A stretch of DNA of 64,000 bases from Linepithema humile (Eukaryota; Arthropoda; Insecta; Hymenoptera; Formicidae), in NCBI RefSeq assembly GCF_040581485.1, contig NC_090133.1:19654001-19718000 (forward strand). Reading direction: 5' to 3'. The notes below the pieces were generated by a model, which had not been told where the DNA came from, searched no databases, and saw nothing but the letters and a program-made list of their open reading frames with translations. The number at the start of each line of letters is the position of its first letter. The stretch's first letter is position 1. This document shows, one piece after another, positions 49,161-61,590 of the stretch. The position numbers and the translations under genes were made by a program.

Positions 49161-51889
49161 CTTTGGTGCAGTTTTGATTTTTTGGTGTTAAATTACGATT
49201 TTATGAGGAGATAATGAACGATATCATTCCGAACAGTTTTACTATTGGCCCGATCGTTAGACAGACAAGCAATCACGTGTAAACATTGTGCGTCTCGTCT
49301 ATACCTCGATAACTTTTTCCCGCATCGGAAACTTTTCCATTTTCCAACTTTCTTATGATAGGCTATACCAAAGTCTATATTATATCTTTCTTGCTTCTGT
49401 TCAGAGCTTCTACTTTCTAAGCTTTATTCATGTAATATGAAGATCGTATTTTGTCCAGATTAACTAATGTATTTTTAGTACTGTATTTATTATTGAATGT
49501 ATCGAATATATATATGATATGTATCGAGTTTGATTCATCTAATATGAAAATCACGTTCTAAATTAATATAAAATAAAAATTAGATAATTGTATTTGATAC
49601 TAAATATATTACAATGGATCATTAGTTATAAATTAAAAGAATTAATTTGGAGGTAAAAATTCACCAAAAAATGTGGAACAATATTATTTGAAGAAATTAA
49701 TTTTTATTTTTAAATATGATTTTAGGAAATATGTTTTAAGAAAAAGACTTGACAACAATGTCTCGAATGATTCTGCTTGTTTGTCTTGTGATTTTATCGT
49801 TGAGTTGTTGCTCTTTTTCTACGAGATAAATTCGTGAGAAAAGTTTGGCGGAAAAAGCACATGGGAAATCTTGGGAATCGGTGTCCGTTGACCTGGACCC
49901 GATGGTGCTCGAGATGACGATTGTCTCGATCAAGAGTATCGAGCTAGAGTAATACGATTTACGCGAGAAATTGAGATAAACGTCGAAGATTCCTGCACGA
50001 AGTTTTCTCCTGCAAATTATGGAATATGATTGTGCCTCTGTGCCTGGCAGTTGGAAATAATTTCGTTGCTAAATACAGTACTAACTGCGTTCGCGAAGTT
50101 TCATCATGCTGAATTATTTGATTATTACAAATGATTTGCTTCGAGTCGCGCGATATGTTTTATTTGACATACAAAATGATTTTCTCGCGAATAAGAATTA
50201 TATAAGAAGAGCAGTAATGTCGAGCAGAAGTGGAAAAAGTTATCGCGGTAGACGACCGCGCGAGTGAAATAAATCGAAGTGAGGCACGCTAAAAGTATCA
50301 TTGCCCCATTTTGCGAAAATACCGAAAAGTAATCGCAGAATTGTACTTTTAGAAGCAGTGCTCGTCTTGTAAAATCAGCGTGGCAAGCAAGTTACTTTTG
50401 TCGCAAGCTAAACCGATCGTAAATGATCTCGTTATATAAACGGGATATGATTTCCGGACATTGAAGTGCGAAGTCCGATTGTTTCCTTCACGGAAGCACG
50501 CAGTGCGTAGAAAGCGAATCGAGTATGGGACAAAGAGAAGAAATCCAATTTGTGTAATTGCACCATTTCCAGAAATGGATTTCCGCGTAAATGCGGGCCG
50601 GAAGAGCATTGTATGTATTATAAGTAGAAATGGACAAAGCATCTAGTTAGGATCTGGTGCGATACCCGGCACGATGCGACGACTGTACTTTTTGGAGCGT
50701 GAATTGTCATTACTTTGGAAATTTGTAACGACTATTTTGAACTATTACTCCCGCTTTCAAAATGTCATATTTGTAATATAATAGATTTCTGCTCAATGTA
50801 GCTGTGGTTTAATTTTCTTTTTGGCAAATTTTTTTTAAATTTGTATTTTTGCATTTAGGAAAAAATAAAAGAGGTAAAAAAGCAATTTCTTGCATGATAA
50901 GCCTAACCGAAGCAATCGAAGCCTAACTGCCTCGAGGCATGAAAGCGTACAAATTAACACGGTCTTTGAGAGAGAAATCCCTATCTCTATTATTTCTGAC
51001 ATTTTATTAATGGGAAGTTGTACTTCACGTCGGCGATCGTTATTGTTTTTCCCCCCTCTTTAGGAACGAGGGCAACGAAATCGGTCTTGACATATTTTAA
51101 GAGTCCAAAACTGTAACAGAACATTTTATTGTTTTTGAATTTTTGTTTTTCGAATATCGATGTATTATTTTAAATAACATTGCTATTCTTCACCTGATCT
51201 TTTTCTTTAATTTTTCAATTTTTCTAAGAGAAATATCGAAGCTTTCTGATCAGAAATTAACATATAAACAAGATAAAGTTACTCAATAATTAAAAAGTTG
51301 AAAACTTACCTTGTTAACGAAGTCGCGTTGTGGAATCTGAATTTATTGGACTGTCTTCAGATAATTTCTTACGGCATTTTTAGTCATATCGAGAAAGATC
51401 TAGCCGAAAGGTTACTTTGTATAAAATTGCCTTTAAGAGATCGAGTACAGCACAATCAGAGCTAAGTAATTTAATGCACTGCTACTAATGCCGGATAATA
51501 TTGAACAATTTACTGTACAGAGTAAGCTCTTTAAAATCAGGTCGTTTCGCCCTTTGAATGCTTACGGCATAAAAGTTCGTTTGGAATAAGCATGATTGAT
51601 TGAATGACAGCACAAAAGAAATTTTAAAAAGTATTGAAGATCTTTCACGTATTTCCAATTTGAGAGCGTAACAAAGAGTCTAACAGTTTCTGCCAAAGTT
51701 CAGGAAATTGTACATAGTTTTTAAGTACGGAAAAGTATACTTTATTTTTCTTTCTTTTCGATAAAATATTTTCCTAAAAAATTATTTTTATTCCAGAATG
51801 TATATGCAGAGATTCGCAAAAATTGTTATGCAAGTACATAGATCAGCTTATGTTTGTTAATGCTTAGCAGTGATAATGTTTTTATGGTT

Positions 51890-52200
51890 TCGCAAATTTT
51901 TCTCACGTCGCGACGGCGGATCAGAGTTTTTCCTGCGTTTCTTATCACGCCGTAGCGCGCGCGGGATGGTCGGAAAAAAGTTTTCTATGAGTGGTGGTCA
52001 AAGTTTTCGCATTTCTTTCTACTTTTCTTGCGCCGAGGAGTCTCTTTTTTCCGTTTATTTTCTTTCTGCCGGCGCAGTAATAGAACAAGGACCCTGTTTT
52101 ATGGCGGCGCGCGTAGCTTCGTCGCAACCGCGGCGACGTGATAACATGCGAGCTGAAACGCAATGAATTACGTCCGGCGATAGCGTTGCGGCGCAGGGCC
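51890..52200. promoter_or_regulatory. second CpG-rich patch in the intron
   Basis: CpG-dense DNA with frames open on both strands (plus 51870-52166, minus 51945-52202), neither recognisable. Its composition resembles the promoter patches at 7 kb, 30 kb and 48 kb. It may be an enhancer or alternative start site. Nothing more specific is seen. Confidence 0.2.
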
Positions 52201-55200
52201 ATTTGAAAACCACGTGTTTTGTGCTTTTATTAACAGTCGCTCTGTATGCGGCGACCGTGTTATGATGTATCGTGGCAAATTGGCGTAACTATCGAGTATG
52301 CATTGTCGCGAAAATTCGAACGGCCGATTTCGTTTCGTTGACAAATTAAAATTCAATTTGCTTTGAAGTGCTGAATGAGGTTTAAGCTTTAATATTGAAT
52401 TTATAATATTCATAATTAATCATGTTAATAATGTGTTCTCATTATTTTCTCAAATTTATAATGAAAATTATTTAATTAATATATATTTTAGAAAAAAGTG
52501 CTAAAAGTTATATATCACATAAAAAATGTGAGAGCAGGACAAAATTTTCGAATTTTTACATGAGTAAAAATATTTTTTAATTTATTTTTTAAACATACAA
52601 TTTGATGTACTTATTCATGCGCATAAACATTGTGTTTAAAGCCGATTTTATCTGTTAAATCGATGTTAAAACGTTCGTTTATTTTATTTTTTTTTATTTA
52701 TCTATCTATCTATCTTTTCGTGTAGGTGTCCGAGTAGTCTCATTGTTGCTCGAAAAAGTATACGATGGTCGGTAAAAACAGTTGACCATCTTCGCGCAAG
52801 GAACGGAACGTAATTCCCGTTTTCCACTTGTTTCCGGACCCACGAAAGATCCATTTATAAGTTTCGAGCAGGATGCAGTCGGAATCCGATCAGAGAAGTG
52901 TCTTAATTTACGTAACTTTTCTCGAGAAAGAGAGTTGCTTGTGGCAAGCAAGCACGGCTGTTTGAATTCGAAATAACCGCCAGCATCGAAAAGTTCTAGC
53001 ACGAAATTTTAGTTATTCCGAGAAAATAGTGACGAATATTTGTTGCAGCTTAATTTACTAGTAAATATATACAAGAATGCTGATTGTGACGATTCTATTG
53101 CATTTTATAGTGAATAACTGCAAACTAATATCTTTACGTATCTTTATTACCTTGCAACGTTTTAAATTTGTAACGGTATTGTTGAATTTTGCGATAATAT
53201 GCGCCGCTGCCAGAGATTTAATATATTAAAACAGAAAAATATTGCTGCAATAAATGCAACAGTTACGTTTATTCAAGTTGAAAGTTATTTTACCAAAATC
53301 ATATCGAGTTATCCATAAATCGCCATGTATAGATATTTAAGAGGGATTCTGACAAATCTCGTAATAAGAGTATTTTCCAGAAGTTTGATATTACTGGATT
53401 TTGTTGTAAACAAAGTGCGTAATTGTGACGAAATAAAAAGTTGATACTTTTTACGTGAAATATCTCAATTTTCGATATATTTTATCACAGAACAGACGTC
53501 ATTTAGTAACCCAAAAACAAAATTTCCTTTCTCGATAAATTTCATAATACGTATTTTCCATGTACAATTTATAATCGCGTGTTTACTCTGGATATGCGTC
53601 GGATTATGATTTGTTTTTAATCTTTTTCTCTAAACGCGCAAAGGTAGTATCAAGCTTTCGCGTCGCTCTAGCTCGGGTCACGATAAAACGGACACATTCG
53701 CTCGTCGTGAGATAAACGTCGCACGCGTTATTTTACAGCGTTAAAGATAGTTCGCCGGTTTTTTTGCTATTTTTTGCAGGGCGAATTACGTTCTGTCGTT
53801 CACGGATTACCCGTGAAAAATATCGTTAGCTGCGCATTGTGTGATAGCGGAGCGTTCGCTGAGGTTTCGTGGTGTCGATTGCGTTAGCCTAAAAAAGCAT
53901 AGTATTCTTTTCTAAAGAACTGACAGTGCTGTTTCGATACGTTAGCATTCTATCACGTATTTTGAAACTATCCATGTTGGATTGATGTAACTTAATTCTT
54001 TTCACTCGTGCTTCTTAGAATCTTCGAAAAGTACAGAAATGCGGGGACAAACGCAAATTCTTGTTCGTACTATTCTTTGAAAATAAATCGATTCCGAGAA
54101 CGACTGTCGAATTGTAGCGTTTCTTTGTGAAGTTATTGGAAATTTTTTATTTGACACTTTTGACAGCACGTCGACACGTTATATTACATACTGTATTATT
54201 TTTCCTATTTCCTGTACTTCTCTGTTTTGCAAAAAGAAATTCTATAGGCAATAAAATAACGCGGATTATTTTGATTAATAATCTTTTCTACTTTTTCAAC
54301 TAATCCGTATTTATCAATTTGTGAATGCATTACTGTATTTTTTAAATAAAATTACGGGTAAATTGAGATTAAATATCAATAATTTATCATAAACAATTTG
54401 ATTTTGATTTGATTCGGTCCTTTCTCCACATATTGCCCAATTTAATAATGAGAGGCAAGACCTAACCTGAGAATCCATTATGTTCTAACGAGATTGCTTC
54501 GTTGTCCGATATTGCTCTCAGCAATTTGTTACTTAGGTATACGTCTAGGGAGCGTTTTCCAAAGTATTCAAGAATGAAATAGTGCGAACAAGCATGTCAG
54601 GCTGACAGCATTTAGTACCGGAACGAGATGTAAAAATGTTGCACTGAATGAGTTAGATATCCGCCGACACGTATAAAAGTACCGTCTGACTATTGGTTAC
54701 TTATGTTAGTACCGTAGTGATTTATTAAGGTTTGTGACACCGTTGTGAGATTTGTGCGATGTTGACGTGCGAAGCCTTGGATGATGTCTTTATTTTCCAT
54801 CACTTTTATGATTTCATCTCAATTGAACTCCATTGAACGATAACGTTTATTTCAATATATTGTCGATAAATTTTGACAATTATCGATAACAGCGCGTTGT
54901 ATTTTTGAATAAGCAAGCACATTTTTATAAATATATTCTGCGAATGAAGAGAAATTGTAGCAATTTATTTTCGAACAGTACTGAAATAAACGCGCAATCG
55001 TGCGATATATTTATCGGCGCGGAATCTCTTATTTTATTACATATTTAACGTATTTCATATACGTGATGTTTATAAAAGTTACAGCAAAATGACAGTTGAT
55101 AATATGGCACGCATTCTCGGATGTATTTTCTGTCCACATGAATGTTTTTGTTTGCAGAAGAGAAAATTTTCTACCTACGGATTGACATATTGATAAACTC

Positions 55201-57694
55201 TAAATATTCAATGGTATTATTTTGCTAATAAAACATAAAATATTAAAAATAATACATATGAAATTATTGAAATTATTTATTTTGTGTTTCGCGGATCAAA
55301 AAGTACTTAATGAATGATTAATTTAAGCAATCATTATTATTAGTATTGATTGCAATTATATAAGTATTAATATTAAAAAGCTTAAAAGAGTTTTTTTACC
55401 AAGGCAGGCCAAAAAATTTTTTTATCGCTAAAAAATTTTCATCATCGGGTAGTTGAGCGAAACAATTCGACTTCTTTTTCCAGCATTGATTGTGCACGTT
55501 AATTGCTTCCTTTATAAATCTGTATTTGTTCTACCTTTTTAGCTACATTGCATGTGCGTTATTACGCGATCGAAGATGGTTTTGCATAGTCCATTTAAAA
55601 ATCTGTTTCTTTTATGCGAGAAACTCTACGGATCCTATATTCTTTGTTATGGAAGCAGCGCATCTTTTCTGTATTTTAAATTCCTAGTCATAGGTCGCAT
55701 GAATTTTGCAAGGATCGAATCTCTGGAACGCGCGAACGTACGTATAAGGAGAAAAAGTCGATTTGCAATTCCGTCGCATTGATGCAGAACTCTTGACGGA
55801 GGTAAATTTTTAATATTTATTATTTATGAAAGTCAACTTAATATTTTTATTACCAGTTGATTATCGTGTTTATGATACATACATTATAAAATCGAGAGTC
55901 TCTTTTCGTATTACAAAATAAAGTAAAAAATATAAAGAAAATTTTATCATGAAAAATTTAATGTTTTTATTCGTTTATGTTTTCTAGAGGGCATTATCTT
56001 TTACCAATCTTAGTATTCTATTTTATTTTGTGAATGCAGTTCTATGTAAATAAGAGTTATTTAAACTGGTATAATTGTGTTGCGCATACTGCCTTGATAT
56101 AATTTTCTTTGCATTTGCGGCCATTAAATCTCATTTAATGCGTTCCTGGAGATTATAGTACATGTTTCTTTGCATAAGAGATCCAATATACATTTACAGA
56201 TTCGCATACCTTCATCTTGCATAGCACGACTGTAATACCATGTCTGTTAATGTAGCTAATCGGGCTTTACAACGATTAATCTCGCTTTAGGTCAAAACAT
56301 TTTTACATTATTATGCTAATCAACTAATTTACGTGCACACATTGAAAATGTTTGCGCCACTCGATATCTTTAGACCTTCAGTGAATCATGCACCCGTTTA
56401 TTTTCAACATCTAAAAATAGACGTAACGCGGCGCGTGTCTATAATAAAAAGTACCTGTAATTCCAGCTCGTTTCTGTGATGATGCTCGTTTGCTATTTCA
56501 TTTCGATTGTGGGTAGATTTATAATTTGTGTTCAAAGTAACAACAGCGATGCAATTTATATGGCTCGGTCTATCGTAAAACAATGACGCAATTTCGTTCC
56601 TTTGTCAATATAATGTCAAATGATTTACCATTACGGTATATCATGCACAACATTCATTTCGCGCGCGCTAAATATACATTCACACACAAAATAATTTTCG
56701 TTACAAAATAATTTTTATTTGGTATAATGAGATTCTCTGCGCGTTGCGCTTAAGTAAAGCTCTATATCGTTTTGAAATATATCTAGAATCTAATATATAT
56801 ATTCTTTGCACGTTCGACAGTATGTTCACAGTACCTACTTAGATACTCGGTATCATTGGTGAAGCTTTTAAGCTCTGCACACATGTGTTGTTTGCTGAAA
56901 AGAGACAGAATTTAACTTGTGCGGGTTGTTTACTCAGAATACATGCTGCGAACAATAATGTGTTATAGTCAGCAAGAATAAGGCTAGTGGATCGACCTCG
57001 ATTGATTATCGAAATATTGATTTCAGTTAAGAATTTCTATTTTATGGCGTAAAGAGAAAATAAATTAAAATCTTCTTATTTACTTAGATATTTTTTTCAT
57101 CATCATATATTGCTCATAGATCGGAGTGTTGCTCTTAAATGCAGCAGCACTTCGAGTTGTAGTTGAGTAGAAGTATAAGCTTTTAAAGTTGAAAACTTTA
57201 AAATATTAAAAATTTCGATATCGGAGCGTGTGTTATTGTTTTTGCAAAACATTGATTTCCTTTTTAATGATTTGTACATCTGTAATAACGTTGCATACGC
57301 TTTTGCGTTATGAAAGTCATAAATTGTATAATAAAAGTCGCATATTTATAAATTCGCCCATTGTATACATTCGGCCGCGATTTCATTGTATCTTCATTAT
57401 TTTAAATTCTTTGAATTCGCGTCAATTACATTCAGCCAATATCTGCGTTGAACGATGACAGCTGGCAATATAGTTAATTGCTGAATGTCACGCCTCAACT
57501 ATCATACGTGATAATATATTGCCAGACGTGCAGTTGCCACTTTCGGTGACAATTCTAATTGCAATAGACGATAGCGACAAGATATATTTATTTCATTTCA
57601 TGAACTTATCCTTAAATTAAATAATTAATAGTAGAGAAATTACATATTAAGTAATTGAATAGTTGTGTACAATATTTGTTACAATAGTTGTGTA

Positions 57695-57754
57695 CAAGTA
57701 TTAACAATTAAATATATGTACATATGAATATACATATATTTAATTGTTAACTTG
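57695..57754. repeat. AT-rich hairpin, about 24-bp arms
   Basis: CAAGTATTAACAATTAAATA at 57695 and its continuation pair with 57731-57754, around a 10-base loop; one arm has a two-base insertion. The stem is almost all A/T. Confidence 0.7.
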
Positions 57755-60700
57755 ATTTAATATTGTAAGCACTTCTATTCACATATTATTATTGTTATTT
57801 CATAAATTAGTACCATCAAAACTATTTGTCTTGCTTGTCGACGAAAATTGATATTTTGCAAATTGCGCTATGCTCAATTATAAATGATAAAATAATATTT
57901 TAAATTGCTAATTAGATGTTTCATTAAATATACATATTTAATACGGGATTAAAATAATCGAACGCAGGTATACTCACATTGTCATCAATTTTCCGCTGTC
58001 ATCACACATCAATTGTGTCATGTAATTCATTATTTAGCAGTCTATAAATAAATATTTTCTCTTTATAATACCCTTTTTACTGTTTACGCGTAAATGGAAG
58101 GGCTGTCAGGATGAGAACTACCGATCTCCTCTCACTCTTTCTCTCTCTCTCTCTTTTTGCGAATGGGAAATGGCATCACTTCGGTTCAGTTGTTTGATTT
58201 CCCGAGGGAAGTGTCATTTTTTCGGATGAACAAGCAGTTTTGGGGCGATGATAGCGAAATATTATGATTGGAAAATTCAATGCCTCTCATTTCGAAGCAT
58301 TGCAGCACGTTTTTAGAAACGAAAAAGAAATGAAAGGGAGGAAACTGAGACTTGTATGGTGTAATTAGAGAAAGTAAAAATGTAGAGTAGCGTGAAAATT
58401 TGAGACATCAACGTGCAATTTTTTTAGCGAGGAATATAAAAATTTGAGATATGATAGCTTATGAAATTTACGTGTTTGCATGTTTGCTGAGCAGTACAAG
58501 TATAATGAACGTGAACCATAAACGTCCAAAAATTGAACAATGGTTATTTTATATATTTCTAACTTTTTCTTATTACAAGACACTAATATATCTCCTCGAT
58601 AGAGTTAACATTGCACAAGCAGGAAGCAGTGCGTTAATTAGTTTAGCGGTGCATTCTATCGCAAACATCGAAGTTAATTTTAGCCATCGCCCTCCTGAAA
58701 TTTCAAATAAGTACATTTAGCTACAGTCGCGTAACTAACCTAGTGTTGTATAATCGAATTACGACAGAAAAGCACATTTAACTAACGCGCGGCGTTAACC
58801 GCTTTGCGACGTGCGAACTCCGGGCGTTTTGTAGTCAGTGCCTGCTATTAAAATTTGATCAAACATTTGAGAAAAATATCGTGAAATTTGCAGTGTAACG
58901 AACGTGCGAAGCGCTGTGTCTTCTATCGATTTACTAAACGAGTTTATCTTTTTTTTTGCTCGAGACGGCGACGGTGACATCGAATGATAACGCGTTATTT
59001 TGTTCCAAAACTGATTCGGTTACGTTTCCAAGGGAAAAATTGCGTCATCAGAGATTCAGCATCGTTATCGTGATTCAACACGTATTTATATTGTGTGCAA
59101 AAGGTCCAGCGATTTGTTGCAAGCGAAGCCTGATGGCAAATAGGCTTAGTCTACTCGGTTAAATCCAATTATGATTACACTATGTTTTTCTTTGGAAAAA
59201 TATCGGGTTTCTATATAAATAAAAATTAGCGTTATTATGGGAAAGGTCAGAAGAGAAAAATATTGTAGAATAATTTATGATTGAAAAAAAATTATGTGAT
59301 TATAAAATCATTAAACTCTGCATAATATATGAATGAATATAAATTAAAATTTATATTTATAATAAATAAATTTAAATTATAAAATTATGTAATTATATAC
59401 ATTATATGACAATGAAAAAGATTATTTTACACTTATTGGCAAAATTGGACGCACTTAAATAGGTTTACAAAAATTTATCGTCATTTTTTATTTAAATGCT
59501 ATTTCAAAATAGTGCTGCGGTTATTATAATAGATGACTAGAATTTGCTAATATATATGAGATTTGTTTGGTGAAGTTGTTATCATCTGAATACTCTACAT
59601 CGCTCACTGACCGTAAATGGATCAAGAGCTATGTTTGCGAATTCACCTTTGTATCTGTCTTTCAAATAGTCGCAACTAATCGGGCATAGCTTGTCATTTC
59701 GCCTCTCAAACGCTTTATAAGCTCTCTGTACGTAATGCCATACAATTTTCTAGCAAAGTATCGCAGTCACAAATGGCGATTGTCATTAAGTGTTTCATTC
59801 ACGCGTCTCATGCACGGAACTTTATCGTAACTCCATTGAATATGCTCGACCTTAACGCGTACTACAATGCAGATTGCTGCCAGGTTGCGCTCGGGCGTAC
59901 AGGTTTCGCACGATGCGACATTCGCCTTTGTTCCGACTCATTGGAATGCACTTTGCCGCGGGGCTTGCAGAGAACACGAAGAGTTCGTATCGCATAAGAT
60001 GTCATTGTTTTAAAGTGATAAACAATTGTAATTCTCGATCAGGCGTTATAATTAATGTTCATTCAGAGCCGTAATTTATTTCTGCTACACTAATTGCTTC
60101 ATTCAGCATCATCAGTTATCTGCCGATCGAGAGAAAAACAACGTATATATTAAGTAAAGCTTTTGTAGCGGCGTGCAAATGGTTTAAATCAGCTATCATG
60201 TTTAATAATGATGTTTAACAATGTCGATTTTACATTTCTGTTTTCCGTTAATTCACCATATTCATGTCTATGTATGTATGCAAATCGCCGCGATTGCACT
60301 CCGTCGCGTGTGTCGTAAGCGAAACTTCGATGAACTCTTGCAAGCTCCAGCGAGCACTTTTGCCATACGGAGAGTTGGATCGTGGATAACCTTCTATTTT
60401 GGAGACACGCCGGTGATCGATGTTCTCTCGCTGACGAACAACGTTCAAATCAGTCACTTATTGAAGAAACATCTTTTTATTATTTATTAAAAGCTTCTCT
60501 CGTTAAGTATCAATCAACATCAATTGTAATGACAATATACATTATTAGCCTAAAATTAATAACTGCAAGAACATTACTAGAACTACATATTATTTGTCAT
60601 TTTTATCAGTCTCTCGAAATTTTTTGACGCTAGAAACGCAACACGCTTAAAATGGCGTTCATCGATCTGTGCTGATTGCGTTACCATGCGAATCATGTGT

Positions 60701-61543
60701 AATTAAGTAAGGCAATCGGGAATCAATTGCAACAAAGGATTTGCAATACGCGTTCGATAATTTGAGCCCTTGGCCGTTCTACGAAAACGAGGCAGGATTA
60801 CAGCCTTTGTAATGATACATAGCGAATTCTTCGTATAAAATATCGAAATCTGAATGGAATATCATATTGTGAGCAGTTCTAAATTATATTCAGGTTGTTA
60901 CAATCCATCTCTCCGGCTGGCAATTATAACAATCTTTAATTTAAATATCTCTAATTGTTTGCTGGTCGCTGAAGCAACGTTGACGATATAATTCCGTCGT
61001 ATTATTTGAGTAATTGGAGAACAGCGTCTCGTATTTTTTTCTCTCTCCGCTTCTTTGCTTTCTTTGATACGCAATTCGAGATAGGACAGCGTAAATTTAG
61101 TTGTCACGAGATTAAATTTTTACAAGTCGGTTTGATAAAAATTGATACTGTAACAATATATCCCAATCGATCCCCGTGTTTACTCTCTAACTTCACATAC
61201 TCTGTTTTATAAGAGCACGTCCTTGATTCTGTCATAAGCGAAGAGTTCTTGACGTTCATGAAACACTTGCTCGGAAGAACATCCGGTGCACGTCTACTGT
61301 CAAACTGCGTAGCAACTGCCGTGAAAACGGAATAGTTTTGCTGTCTTCCCCACTTCATGTGCCATAGATTCCAATTATCGAGCGAGTCTATCTACGGGGC
61401 ATTCATGCACACAAGTGCTTTTATAACAATTTATGGATAAAGCAGAGGACAATTCAGAAAGAACGATGACAATTTAAAATTTGTTTTTCTAAAAATGTTG
61501 TCAAACTAAAAAAAATACTTGATCTAGATTCAAATAAACTAAT

Positions 61544-61590
61544 GTTTGACTTTTCCATTCAGCAACATTTGCTGAATGGAAAAGTTAGAC
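61544..61590. repeat. 21-bp hairpin with 5-nt loop
   Basis: GTTTGACTTTTCCATTCAGC at 61544-61563 plus A pairs with 61570-61590 across loop ACATT. The inner 16 pairs are perfect and two differences occur near the base. Confidence 0.8.
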
